Shown: positions 21,601-33,002, counted from the stretch's first letter. The stretch: DNA of 64,000 bases from Turritopsis dohrnii (GCA_027922465.2 BQMF02000275.1:310001-374000); one strand, 5' to 3'. Numbers and translations are program-made. Notes: generated by a model from the sequence alone, not told the origin.

Positions 21601-24600
21601 TCTTGGGTGTCAATACTTATCTTCCATCACCGAAGTTTATCAATTTTTGGAAAAACAATTTCAAGGCTGTGTGATGACGAATTACAAAATATGCCCAATC
21701 GAAGAATATTGACAAAAGAAGAAAAATATAATGAGAACATGGTTCCGAAAATCAGAAGTTCTGAGCCATGAAAGACCACAATGATGATGTCACCAATTTC
21801 GAAATATAACCTTTCAGTCAATGTATTTCAATCATTTTTCGCCATTTTTTTGTACTCTGAACAGATCAGAATCAAGTTTCTAATACTATTATCACAAAAT
21901 ATGAAGATGAAAATAACGTCATCACTTTTGCCAAACATCACAGTGCAAACATTTTTCACCCATTTTGCAAGTTTTTGTACTCTAAACAGATCGGAATCAA
22001 ATTTTTAAATGCTCTATCCAAATTAAAAAGATAAAAATGTCGTCATCATCCGTGACGTCACATAACGTCATTTATTATTATTTTGCATAAAATCCTTTAT
22101 ATCGGCCATCTTTGTAGTATTTACCTAGACAGAAATGAAAATTTTACAATGTCAGACTAAAATGAATCGTAAAGTACGCCCTCAAAGATGACGTCATCAA
22201 GGAGATATATTCGTTGCGGCAACATTATTCGCTTGTAAAGGATGCAAGCGGAATTAAAACCTTTGAAGTTGTAGATGCTGTTGCATAGAAACTGACTCGG
22301 CCAGGCAATGATAGGGAAGATTTTATCTTCAACTTGCAATATTTTCTTGCTCGCATTTAAACGAGCAATTCTGAATTTTGCTATTGTATCCAACATGTTA
22401 AATGAATTCTGATAGTCTTTTCTCTATTCCGTTATCAAACTTTCTTGCTTTCCCAAGGTTTTTTAACAGATCAGCTTGAAAGGTTTAATCCTCCCAAAGC
22501 TATGACTGAAGTTAATGCATAGAAAAAAAACGAACGAAAAAGGATGAAAACGGAAGTATCCCCACGAATAGCATGCAATACCATTCATTTATCGGCTTCC
22601 TCGTGGTTGGAGCTAATGCAATCACAGTTTCCTGTTAATGCAATCTTAACTGTATTTCCCAGATCATTGTTAATGTAAAAGTCGCTCTTGAGGCTTTCCA
22701 CGTAAGATTCTTTTTGGAAGAACGTTATCGCTAGCTTCAAAAAACCTTTATTGTTTTCTGTGTTTTTACAGAAATTGTTCCAGTCTCTTCCTTACAACAT
22801 CTTCTGATCGAGGCTGTTGAGCCCCTGACTCCTCCCTTATTTGATTTTTGATGCTCACAGGGAGGTGTCATTACAATCTTCAACGGTTGCTGGATGAAGT
22901 TGTTGACTTGGTTGTATTACTTTCTCGTACTTCTTAATAAAATTTTGGTACGTTTCTGTAAGCTTAAGGCTTCGATGTTCAGCCATTCATCGTAAACCCA
23001 TCTTGCAACTTGAGGAGGGGATCCTTATGCACATTTTGGGTATTGAGTTTTTGTCCCAAGTTTGGATGTGTATGAGTGGTCCTCACTCAATTATTTGCGG
23101 AATCAATGTTGGTACGGAACCCGGCACAATGAGGATCTGCTTGTGACTTTGTTTATCCATTGAAATGTTCAGTGATTTAGTCCTCTATAACTGAGTTAAT
23201 TCCAAGATACATCTTCCAAACCCACGAGTTTTCGAAAATCTTGATGAACTTTCTCTAACATGTCAAACAATTATATAGTAATGATAGTAATGATAACAAA
23301 ACGCCTCCACATTAATTCCAAATGTATACTTCTGAAGCCATTCCATGTCTTTTAACAAGCTATGCGAAAAGTTAAGCATTTAAGTAATACACTGTTACAT
23401 TTTGATTCAGGTAAATGGTTTTCATAAGCAAATATGAAGTATAGAGTTATATTTTCTGAAAGATTTACAGCACCATCTGCTATGATTTGGTGCATTCAAA
23501 AATTTTTTTTGATACTTATACCATTTTTAAATTTCGTGTAGAATTATGAGATCTGCTGTGGATCCGTCTATTGGAGTAGTTTCATGGGAAAATTTGAGTT
23601 CATCAAACTTTTTGCAGGAAAGTCTTATAGAAATGTTTGAAAGACCGAGGCATGACGTAATTTTATGCTCACTGACCCAAGCAAATTTAACAAGGTTTTC
23701 ACCATGAAGTTTTAATGAACTCAAATTGTCACATGAACTGTATGATTGTAAGGGGTATTCAGTGAAGCTACTTAATTATTTTAGTTCAAATACTTTTCTT
23801 AAATTGCTTTTGTTATTATTGCAACTAATAATTTAAGATTTATTTGAAATTACCACATGTTTCAGCTATAATCCGATATCTTTTTGAATCCGATCCGCAC
23901 TTCCTTGGTTCATTTTCCTACCGAGCACCTGGTGTGACAGATTACGATCACGTGGCTATGGCCCATCCCGTCAACCAATCATTATGGTTTGCTGGTGAAT
24001 ATACAAATGGTTGGGATTTTGGTACTGTACATGACGCTTTTTTCAGCGGAGAAACAACTGCAAAACAAATGCTAGGCTGTCTCCGAGAAAACTACTGTCC
24101 TGATGAAGTGCCAAAAACAGCACGTAAAGGTAAGATTCCAATCAATTTACTAGCATTGCTTTTTTAGTTCTGTCGAGCTACCTCAGTAAGGTCATATAGC
24201 CTTTCTAGATTTCATGTTCAATCAATAACCAAATGTGTAGTTTTAAGTTTCCATTATTACCTTGGCATTTATATATCTATATCTATTATATCTATATAAC
24301 TCTTTATTTTTTGTTAATACTCATGAAATAATCACTTATTATTCCGATGCACCAGTGAAGTAAGTAAAGGCTCTTAAAAACGATGCGGTTTAGTCATTTC
24401 AGTTTTAACGCCACCTCGCTGGGACACCTTTTGTAACATACCACTCATTTGTTCATAGTGTGCAAACTGACTATATATTTGACTGGAAGCCTTGAAGAGA
24501 GGTGATAATTTGTGTTCAATTTGTTGTTTAGATATGTCTGAAAGCGAGTTTGACGTCAGTGTAAGTTTTACCTTATCTTTCCAAAAAAACTTTCTACGTC

Positions 24601-25256
24601 TCCGATAATATTTTGACAGTGATATAATATAGATAAAATTGCTACCGAAGGTATTATGGCACCATAAAGAAGCTATTTGAATCAAAATTAAATTGAACTT
24701 TAAAAATGTTATTTTGGTTTTGTGATTACCGTAAGACCATCAAGTAAAATGTGTCATTAAAGATCTAGATATAGTATCTACTTTGAAGATCTAACTTATT
24801 CATGGCACACGGACATTTTTTTATAAAATCAGTTGTACGTATTGAATAGAACCTGCTGCACACGAATTCAATTCAATTCTACTAGGATTTTGTTTAGGTT
24901 TCTCCCATTTCAATACATATTGTGTAGATCTTAATTTTCTTCTATCTGTTTCATACAGTAAACGGAAATGGGGTTTGAGAAAGGTGAGTATTTAATAGTA
25001 GTTTTAAGACATTTCGTTTTCATCACAGGATGTATTAACAAAGGAAAGGGCTGATGGCACTGAAAATGTTGCTCCTCAAAGGGCTGAAATGGTATGAAAT
25101 GTAGATGATTGGTTTGAAAGTATTCTGGTTGATATTGTTTCCAAATGCATTTATTATTTCTTTCAGTATGGCAAGGATGTGCGGGACAGTGTTTTCAACT
25201 TCTTACAACAGATTCAAAACAGCTATGATGACGATTTATTATGGCAGAAAAAATAG
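18667..25256 (+). CDS. Secreted FAD-dependent amine oxidase, polyamine-oxidase-like, eight exons
   Basis: Exons: 18667-18760, 18835-19063, 19212-19474, 19552-20094, 23866-24129, 24532-24560, 25029-25091, 25167-25256. All introns are GT-AG and the phases join to 524 codons plus TAG. Residues 1-16 form a signal peptide (MLVYLLLCLC...), so the enzyme is probably secreted or lumenal. The FAD-binding Rossmann motif GAGASG is at 25-30, Glu49 (LVLEA) should bind the ADP-ribose, GGR is at 55-57, and the conserved ELGAGWIH at 69-76. The C-terminal FAD motif (LWFAGEYTN, then HDAFFSGETTA) covers about 416-442. The family oxidises polyamines or related amines, giving H2O2. The last three small exons add an acidic tail not typical of the family. 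Intron 4 is 3.8 kb and full of repeats. Substrate is not readable from sequence; spermine-type or plant-like polyamine oxidase is the closest match. Confidence 0.88.
20620..21520. repeat. Cluster of GTCGGACGGA-type words in intron 4
   Basis: Variants of CTGTCGGACGGA occur near 20623, 20789, 20988, 21000, 21155-21177 (an inverted pair), 21338 and, inverted, near 21505. The words are CG-containing in AT-rich DNA and irregularly spaced, so this is not a simple tandem array. Relics of one repeat family or a binding-site cluster are both possible. Confidence 0.6.
21800..22050. repeat. Two-unit imperfect tandem repeat, ~125 bp period, in intron 4
   Basis: GTACTCTGAACAGATCAGAAT at 21852 recurs as GTACTCTAAACAGATCGGAA at 21977. 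Flanking ATTTTTC and CGTCATCA segments repeat with it. Noncoding. Confidence 0.7.
23575..23743. mobile_element. ~170 bp MITE with ~30 bp TIRs, copy 1 (in intron 4)
   Basis: Left end AGTAGTTTCATG then AAATTTGAGTTCAT; right end ATGAACTCAAATTGTCACATG then AACTGTAT, an imperfect inverted repeat. A second copy at 40970-41136 has the same orientation and about 90 percent identity by eye. It inserted about 120 bases upstream of exon 5 of the amine oxidase gene. Confidence 0.8.
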
Positions 25257-26388
25257 AGAACTTACGCCTGATGCCGTTCTCTTTCTCCTTCATATCGATC
25301 CATATTCTTAATTCAAACTAATGAAAAGAAACTTTTTTTGATCAATGTAGTTAAGGAGAAACCGAATTAATTACAAAGTATTTAATATGCATTGTTGTTC
25401 ATTCAGTTTTTTTTTAATTTTTTACAGTTTTTAACAATAATTGACATCTTTTCTGTTTCTTTTGCTAAATGCTGCAACAATCCGCATCTGTGTAATAGGT
25501 TTTCGTCATTTCGTTCTTGCTGCTCTGCTAAAGGTAACGTATAAGTCCTTTCTATAACTATTGAAAAGGATAAGAAAAGTGATTGAAAAACTACGAACAA
25601 TGATGATCTTCAGTATTAACATTCAAAGATCCCAGAATCGAAAGCTAACAGTCTTTGCGGATAAAACCGTTTTCAGACCACATTATATAATTTGATAGCA
25701 TTTTTTTCCTTATTTAAGTAATTGTAGACAGTGTGATTTGCACCTTACTTTACAGAACAGCACAATACATGTGACTTTATTCTTTTATTATTATTGGTGT
25801 TATTATTGATATGTATTTTAAACCTGACGGAGAATTCAGAATTCGTTCAAGTGCTTCCAGTCTTTTTACATTTGTTCCAGTAATCTGAATGGCAAACCTT
25901 AACCCAAAAAACTTGTACAACTATCTGATACTAAATGCGTTTCGGGTCGTCTGTGATGGCTTGTCTCGATATACTAGTTGTCACTTTGGCTTTTAGATCT
26001 CCTTCTTAAACAAATCTTGGAAGCAACTGTGTTTAGAGTGGTATATCGAGATTAATAATTTCAGATAGATGGCCATATTGGATGTCTATGGTATTTGTTT
26101 GGAGTTTTTTGTTGCCATAGCCATCCAAATCAGTCGTGAAATTTGATAAATGTGATTTGAATGACGCCCATACGCCCAAACGTAACTGGAGCAAATTAAC
26201 ATAGAGTGATGAAACAAATAGTTCCTATGTACAAACATTCTTACACTTGCATCATTTTTTTTATCAATTTATTTATGTTTTTATTCAATTTCCGCACGCT
26301 ATGCGTTTACACTAATGGCTTCCACAATCAGTGAAAAAATATGTTGGCCAAAGCTAATTTCTCAAAGGAAATGAACATTAAGACCCCT
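25257..26388. other. Intergenic DNA downstream of the amine oxidase gene
   Basis: AT-rich with no recognised exon. It holds the expected 3' UTR of the amine oxidase gene; I see no AATAAA close to the stop codon. Confidence 0.4.
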
Positions 26389-26490
26389 CCCCCCCCCCCC
26401 CCCCCCCCCCCCCCCCCACAATCAATGTTGTTTTATCAGTTTTTTCCATCCAACATTGATTTGTGGGGGGGGGGGGGGGGGGGGGGGGGG
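26389..26490. repeat. Poly-C / poly-G hairpin
   Basis: An uninterrupted run of 29 C (26389-26417) and a run of 26 G (26465-26490) flank a 47-base spacer. The spacer itself begins ACAATCAATGTTG and ends CAACATTGATTTGT, so the inverted repeat extends inward past the homopolymers. On either strand this can form a long GC hairpin, a G-quadruplex or an i-motif. The open frame through it (poly-Pro then poly-Gly) is an artefact of the homopolymers. Confidence 0.85.
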
Positions 26491-27073
26491 CACTATACAA
26501 TGTCTGGCAGCACAAAACTAGGAGCAACTGCAGCTTTGGCCACAATTTCTGTCACTGATTGTAGTTTATATTCATTTTATTTGTTTGTTTGTTTTGATTT
26601 CTGTTGTTTTTATGTGGTGAATAAAGGTGTTTGTAACCATTTAAAATTTGTTTTTAATATTTCTATTCAGAAATATAAACACATGCATATCTTTTTCCAA
26701 CCCGTTAGAGCTTCGAAGTTCAAAATCAGCATATTTAAGTTAATGCATGTGCAAAATGAATATTTTATTACGGTGGTCTATATGTGACAGTCTCAAAAAT
26801 AAAAAAAATTTAACATACAGCAGTCTCTCCCGAACGTTATAACATGCATGATGCATGTTATAACATGCAGCAACCAAACGCTACGACTGAGCATGCGCGA
26901 TGATTCCATGAGCATGCGTATAAACTACTGTTTTGGTGAAAAGTTTAGAAAGACTTTATGTTTTTATCGAGGTAACAGCCATGTTTTGATTTATGGCTTC
27001 TTACTTTGTTTTTTGATGTGATGAATTTATTTCTGGTGTTTTCTACTTTTTTAAAGGAAATCTCAACATCAGT
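26491..27073. other. Intergenic DNA, no gene seen
   Basis: Includes a short palindromic AACATGCATGATGCATGTT near 26842. No coding exon is supported before the integrase-like frame. Confidence 0.4.
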
Positions 27074-27711
27074 ATGGATTTTACTTTAATACTCATGACA
27101 TGTTTGTTGTTTGGTTTGGTGAGCGCTGTAAATCCACACAATCTTCTTCATGCGGAAATCGATGATATCATTAAGGAATACTTTCGTGCAAACTATCCAT
27201 ATGCAGAAATATTACGCCTTCTTGAAACATTTCATGGCATAAAGATAAGTTTACGTCAGCTACATCGGTTGTTGAGGAAACTTGCTCTGTTTAGGAAAAA
27301 GCAAAAAACACTTATAAACGACGTTGTTTATTTTATTCGAAAGAACATTGGCACGTCGTCATCAAGTTTAGGTTATAGAGCAATGCATTGTAAGTTGAGA
27401 GAAGATGGATATATTGTGGACAAAGAGACCGTTCGCCTTGTGTTAAAGGCACTTGATCCAGAAGGTGTAGAGAATAGATCAGCAAAACGTCTGAGAAGGA
27501 GAACGTACAGATCCATGACGGTACGACAAACTGAAACCATTTGGCCTTACAATACACGGATGTGTTGATGGTTTCAGCAGGAGAATCATGTCGCTCCAAG
27601 TGGCTGAAACTAATAATAACCCTGCGGTAATATCACAATATTATGTTGGTTGCATTGAAAGTTTGAAACTTGTTCCTAGGCTGATAGGAGTTGATAGAGG
27701 AAACTCATAGA
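27074..27711 (+). pseudogene. Integrase-like (DDE/rve-type) transposase remnant
   Basis: The frame from 27074 has NPHNLLHAEIDDIIKEYF, a helix-turn-helix stretch (ISLRQLHRLLRKL), then LGYRAMHCKLREDG and DPEGVENRS. These match the N-terminal half of a large animal family of integrase-core transposon proteins, abundant in fish and cnidarians. Near 27515 the segment leading to the first catalytic Asp is deleted and a one-base shift follows. The homologous sequence resumes in another frame as KPFGLTIHGCVDGFSRRIM up to a TAG at 27709-27711. The catalytic core is therefore broken. An 18-residue hydrophobic leader (MDFTLILMTCLLFGLVSA) precedes the family homology and looks like a signal peptide, which is unexpected for a transposase. 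It may be chance or the end of an unrelated exon. Confidence 0.7.
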
Positions 27712-28005
27712 CATTTAAGTATTTGGCAATATCACAATTTCATACAGTTCGTTCCCAGTTCTTTCTAATAGAGTCCAGTCTTTCAAAAGAGATTGCAAAA
27801 GTGGCCGTGCTTGTAACCGCCTCTAACAACTTACCCTATCCAGTAGCGCCTTGTAACACGATTTCACAAAAGAAGTATGTTTAGCGATATTGTAGTTTGA
27901 TAAAGTTCGTTCCCAGTCCAATCTAATAGAATGGGCGTCAGTGTCTATAGGGAGTGCTCTGAATTCAGAATTTTTGCCTGCTAAACGCATTTTTGCCTTG
28001 CAAAT

Positions 28006-28274
28006 GGTAGCCCGTCGTTTTTTTGTGGTAGCCCGTGGGCAGTCCGTCCTTTTTTACAAGAGTTTGAGTGGTAGCTCGTGAGCCCGTCTTTTTCCAAAGA
28101 TTTCCATTTTTTTCTAAGGTAGACCGACAGGCTGGATTCCTATCCATTTTAGTGTCAGACTAGTTTTTAGTTTTCTGCAAAATTGCGGTCTCACAGGCTA
28201 CCAGTGAAGTCCTTGTAAAAACGACGGGCTACTCACGGGCTACCACGGGCTACCAAAGCAAAAAACGGGCTACC
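28006..28274. mobile_element. Fold-back repeat with GGTAGCCCGT ends
   Basis: GGTAGCCCGTCG and GTGGTAGCCCGTGGG on the left (28006-28045) are inverted as CACGGGCTACCACGGGCTACC and ACGGGCTACC on the right (about 28228-28274). The word occurs six or more times in both orientations. The inner arms are linked by CTTTTTTACAAG and CTTGTAAAAA. It is noncoding and lies between the integrase remnant and the next gene. Confidence 0.7.
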
Positions 28275-28605
28275 AGCTTTAACAAAGTAGACAGAGACAG
28301 ACAGTATTGGCAGAAAGCAATTGGTGCTACACCATCACGAAACACGAAGTCAGCCTCGTTTTTATAGTTAGCCTCATGGAAAGCATTATAAAGTCGTTAG
28401 AAATGAATGCTGGTCTGAGGACACGTTTTATTTTTGAACGGATTTGCAATTTCTTTGTCTTGTTAAGCAAGTATCAATAGCAACCATACGACCAGCTAGT
28501 TAACAGTACGTTTGCACACATTCTCTACAAGCGTTTTTGGTGGTCTGGGGCCGAAGTTGTCGTCAGCTTGGATCACTTTAAAAGCGTGGTCTCTTTATTT
28601 TTCAG

Positions 28606-29370
28606 CCTTTCAACGAGCATTGGATCATGGCCAATGAGCTAACTGATACACAGTTGATGCAGCATTTCGACAGTCCAATTTCTGTTTTTGAAAAAGAAGA
28701 CACGGCTCAAATACCGCGTAGAGAATTTGCTAATTCCCTTGAGCCGATTGAGCGGATTCGAAACCGATGGCCTTATTCCGATGAAGAAGGCGTTTTCTTG
28801 TCTCAGGCCGAAACCGCTGACAATGACATTAAAGGTAAGATTGTGATCAGCAACCATACGATTTAAATCTTATTTATTTTGATTCTCTTTGAAACAACTG
28901 TCTTCTTTTAGAATCAAATGTGGCGCCGTAGTATGGCGGTTATCACTCTCAGAATTCATGCGAGGGGTCGGAGTTCAATTCCCCTTGGCGGCGATTCACC
29001 ATGCGCGAGTGAATGTACCATAGTGCTGGGTCGACCCATGGCATGTAAGGGAAATTGGGTAGATGATACATCGGGTGTTGCAGGAGGCTATCAAGGAGAG
29101 CACGGGCTCTTGGTTGGGTTCGTGTCACTCATGAGAGTGTTAAATACCTCCAACCTAAGCCGTGAGCCCACCTGGAAAACAGATGCAGTAGGAACTGAGT
29201 GTGGCCAGCCACGTAAAGTAATACCTAATAAAATAAATAGAAATGAACCTGACTGTCCCAATGGAAAGCAGGAAAACGGCTGGCAGAATCTAGTTCAAAT
29301 AGAACCTAATGATATGGTAGAAAAGTATATTGTAAATTACAGCGAATTTCAAAAGAAACATGCTAAATAA
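28606..29370 (+). pseudogene. Last two exons of an unrecognised host gene, final exon split by a SINE
   Basis: The first exon (28606-28834) follows a TTTTTCAG acceptor and ends at GTAAGA. It reads through PFNEHWIMANELTDTQLMQH to QAETADNDIK, ending in phase 1. The next exon starts at 28912 after TTCTTTTAG, and only nine bases follow before a SINE. After the SINE and its target duplication, coding resumes at 29245 as EPDCPNGKQENGWQNL to SEFQKKHAK and TAA. Removing the SINE plus one AAATG copy restores phase exactly, so this was one exon. With the SINE the frame meets TAG six codons in. The alternative frame starting ATG at 28918 stays open through the SINE and joins the original tail frame. Any upstream exons and the function are unknown. 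It may be a null allele or an altered C-terminus. Confidence 0.65.
28921..29240 (+). mobile_element. tRNA-derived SINE, about 320 bp, with AAATG target duplication
   Basis: It begins TGGCGCCGTAGTATGGCGG, resembling a tRNA 5' half with an A box. A B-box-like GGAGTTCAATTCCCC lies about 50 bases on, at 28971. A unique body follows and the 3' end is short and A/T-rich (TAATAAAATAAATAG). AAATG flanks it at 28916-28920 and 29241-29245. It sits in the coding exon described above, in the sense orientation. No second copy was seen in the window. Confidence 0.75.
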
Positions 29371-29388
29371 ATGTGATCAACATTTTGT

Positions 29389-29931
29389 TTATATGAGGGA
29401 GAAATCAAGGGCGAAGCAAAGATTAACAATCGCTGAGATTTTCAATTGAAAGTAGTTTTCAACTAAAGTATATATGTGCTTCATACAACCGAAATAGTTT
29501 TCAACCAGTTTCTCCATACACGTTTTGCTGCGTGAAGCAACGTCTCTTGACAAACTCTTTTGATAGGTTAAGTAAGAAGAACTATGCTTTTGGTCACGTG
29601 AAATGATTTTTTTTTCGATTGGTTGAGTCTTTCCGCACTTTCCGTCTTCACAATTTGTCGATAGCGAGTCGAATGTATGTATTTCCCTCATGGCTGACGA
29701 GAATGCGGTGAATTGTTTCCCCTTGTTTGTTACGAGCAAGTAGTTGCAGTTAGGATTTAGTTTGGGCCTCACTAGCTGGATATAGAAATCGAGAATCTCC
29801 ATAGTTTCAGAATCGAGAATCACAGTGTCAAATAAGTATCTCTTGCCAGTTTTAAATTCCTTTTGGTCGATGTAACCTCCATTGGTCTTTGCTTTATCAA
29901 TCATTTCTATGGTTAAGTATTGATAGGTCAT
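29389..29931 (-). pseudogene. Tyrosine recombinase-like fragment of a mobile element
   Basis: A 180-residue frame with FKTGKRYLFDTVILDSETM, NCNYLLVTNKGKQF and ISRDQKHSSSYLTYQKS resembles the C-terminal half of tyrosine-recombinase proteins of cnidarian mobile elements (Crypton-like or related). The part that should carry the catalytic Arg and neighbouring residues, between KGKQF and ISRDQ, is shortened and unlike the family. The N-terminal half is missing upstream. The family assignment rests on recalled motif similarity and is moderate. Probably a dead fragment. Confidence 0.5.
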
Positions 29932-29970
29932 TGGTCTGGAGCACTTAACACGAACGAATAAACACGTAGC

Positions 29971-30155
29971 AATGAATTACATTTTTCCAAAACATTTTCC
30001 TTATTTTTTCATAAACAACTTTTTCAATTTTCACAAAAACATACTATCCGAAAGAACTTCAAAATGGCTTTCCAACGGTGTAAAAATTATTTTGAAATTC
30101 GCTATATTCATTTAAAAAAACAGCTTTAAAATTTCCATTTCCAGGCATACTGGAA
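29971..30155. repeat. Mariner-like end repeat, copy 2 of 3
   Basis: Same orientation as 14142-14327; it includes CATTTTTCCAAAACATTTTCC and GAAAGAACTTCAAAATGG. The terminal CACACTGTA has decayed to CAGGCATACTGG. Confidence 0.7.
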
Positions 30156-32754
30156 GAAATAGGGAACAAAATATACGAAGTTTTCCACCTGATATGAAGA
30201 TTCATTTACACTATAGAAAAAATTTTCTGATATTGTATTCAACTATTCCTTTTCTGGTGACGATGAATAACGAAAGTCTTTATTCATTCCAATAGAAGTG
30301 GAAGTTGTCACGTGACAACTAATTAAAATGGTGTGAGAGGCAGATTGCGTTTTCGTATTTTTTTCACATTTACTATTGTATTTTGCCATATTAGTTACAA
30401 AGTTCATGGGAAACATTTTTAAACATTTTTCATATAATCTTTTGTAGAATGTTAGGGAACGGAACGAAGATTGGTAAATGTGTATAGGTAAATCTTTCAT
30501 TCAGTGGCTTCCATTCTGTCTTCTGATTTTTTAATTTTTTCTCTAAATGATTTAAGATGACATGCTACGTGACATAAAGTTCTGCGCAAGCAAGAAACCC
30601 TTTTGTTTTTAATTATTTCTTTTCTCTCCTGAAATAATGATTGCATGACATTTTGTTGATGTGAAAACGATCAAATATCAAGAGATATGTTTCCATTCCC
30701 ACCAAACAGTAGAAGTAAAAGCTAACCAGAAAACAAAATGAAATGTAAAAATGAAATTGAATAATACACAATTGAAAAATATTGATTGAACATAACGTCT
30801 ACGATATTTTCACGTGTCTGTAAGCAGCTATTATTAATGCCATCTTAAAGCCTTTACACCTCGGTTCTTTTGCGAGCACTGAAAATGGCATTGTATTGTC
30901 AGCTGATAAGATATAAAAGATTTAAAAAATTACGACTGGCAGGTATTGAATGATAATAAAAAAAATCAACAGGTGATTTGAGGTGAATTCTTCGACAGTT
31001 ATTTATATTACGGATTTCAGATCTAAGAACTATTCATTTATTTTGTTTTGCTCCATTAAAACAAAGGGATACTTATGTGTATATTGGCTTTAACTGTGAG
31101 AGGAAGGCATGAAACGGTCAAAAGGATGTATTAAAAAAGCCCTTACCCATGAATTAATTTATTTTGAGTTAACGGGGTGTTGAATAAATAGCAGAACGGT
31201 AGCAAACTGAACGGTTAAGTTGTGGGAGATTTACAACAAGAAGTCGTTAGTATTAGGGAGATTCGTAAACTCGACGAGCCTGTTACACGAAAAAAATCAA
31301 TTACTTGTGAGAATTATTTTGAAACTGTTTTACTGAAACGGTACTTCAGAGATTTAAAGCCTTTTGTTGTATCAAAAGAAACATCATTACTTTGCACGCT
31401 TATTTCAAGTGTTAATGTGAAGTTTCTAATGACTTTGTAGGTAAAAATTCATGAACAACTGCACTAAGTTGTATACAATTCCCTACAAATCTATAGAAAA
31501 AATAATTTTTCCGAATCCCGCTAATTCATAAACTAGCATGTAGCTTTAGCTAAAAATGCCCCCGCGCTCAAGCATTCCAATTTGTACACGCAGCAAGCTA
31601 TACATTGCAAGCCTATACAACGGAAACAAAAACAAACAAAGTCTTGTTACTTTTTGTTATCTCTTAGTCCTATGTCACACTGATGCTAATATACCTTTCA
31701 AAAAGTGTAAATAAGGCTTAACAAGTAACATCAGAAAGTATTTGCTACAAACAAAAGAAATGTGTGAACTAAAACCATGGATACGTATTTTTATAATCAA
31801 AATAAGATTAAGATTTTTAAAAGAAATTCTGTAAGAGCCAAAAGAAAAAAAAACTTTAAAAAAAAAAAATTAAAGCAAAAAATCCTTAGAAATCTGCGTT
31901 TCAAACTTTGATTCGAAACAAAACATAGCCAAAGTTTACAAAAAAAAACAAGAAAAAAATTGGTCACTTTTCTTTCTTTCTCCAATTAAAATCTTTTTAA
32001 GGCAAGATCCGCCAAAAATCAGTGCATTGAATAAAACTTATTGAATGAAAGATTTAGAGCTAAAACATATACAAAAATGGTGGACAAAATTCCAGATTTG
32101 AAGCTGTGCTTTGAAATCCTTGTCGTTCACTCCACAAAAACAGAACAAAAGTAATATGAAAAATGTCTAAGCAATTTTAGCATACGAACTTCCTAAATAA
32201 CATAGTATAATATAATAATAAATTAGGAAAATAAACATTCTGTCTCCCACCTACGGTGTCATGCTTTGACATGGAAAAAAAGCAAAGTCAGCTAATAATT
32301 GTATACCACCGTGTAACGTCAACATGAAAGTTGGAGGATGATGATGAAGATGATGAACAAAATCGGAAACTGACATTCGCCTATCTCGTGAAACTACTAT
32401 GCCTCCTCGCTCGCTTACGCTCGCTGCGGGGGCAAAAAGAATGTAACACCACCCACCCGCCCTTTCATTATGAATCCCCGGGGACCGCAGAGCAGGGTGG
32501 CTAGAGGGGGAGGGGTATAGTTTTAGCAAATCTCCGCGGTTCCTGATCTCATAATTCAAGTGTGAACTTGGTACTGTGCAACAACACCATTCACTTTTCG
32601 TGAATGCAGTTCACTATTTAAGAAATGTGAGTTATATGAGTTACATGATAATTTAATAAAATAATAAATAATAAATAATTTCAACACAATCAAAAATTTA
32701 TTTTGGACATTTGATTTAATTTTATGAATTCAAGTGTCATTTGTCAACTATGTA
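30156..32754. other. AT-rich intergenic DNA with one dispersed repeat
   Basis: No supported exon in 2.6 kb. About 31365-31490 is the inverted partner of the repeat at 17944-18062. A GC-richer stretch at about 32400-32520, including CTCGCTCGCTTACGCTCGC, stands out against its surroundings but has no feature I can name. Confidence 0.45.
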
Positions 32755-32946
32755 CAGTGTGTTTCATAGTGTTGGAAACGGAAATTTTAAAGCTGTTTTT
32801 TTAAATGAATATACCGAATTTCAGAATAATTTTTACATCGATGGAAAGCCATTTTCAAGTTCTTTCGGCTAGTATATTTTTGTGAAAAATGAAGAAGTGG
32901 GTTTTATAAAAATAAGGAAAATGTCTTGGAAAAATGTAATTAAATT
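32755..32946. repeat. Mariner-like end repeat, copy 3 of 3 (inverted)
   Basis: TA then CAGTGTGTTTCATAGTG; the following 190 bases are the reverse complement of the repeat at 14142-14327. This copy and copy 1 have intact ends. Confidence 0.75.
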
Positions 32947-33002
32947 TTTAATGGTCGATTAAGATGTGAATGAAAAGAACAGAGTATTTGAAACAATGAC
33001 GG

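Noticed and set aside
22780..23010. Possible retroelement coding relic on the - strand within intron 4
   Set aside because: A few retroelement-like residues can be read but stops are frequent and no motif is firm.
24963..24984. Extra micro-exon of the amine oxidase gene (after CATACAG, before GTGAGT)
   Set aside because: In the required phase it begins with TAA, and exons on either side already join in phase without it.
26341..26787. Open frame encoding a poly-Pro / poly-Gly protein
   Set aside because: It is produced by the 29-C and 26-G runs; the rest has no domain and no splice context.
28921..28995. tRNA gene at the SINE head
   Set aside because: Stems are imperfect and it is followed by a SINE body, an A-rich tail and a target duplication.
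32251..32559. 102-codon - strand frame in a GC-richer patch
   Set aside because: Low-complexity His/Pro/Ser content, no start context or homology; the patch itself is only noted.
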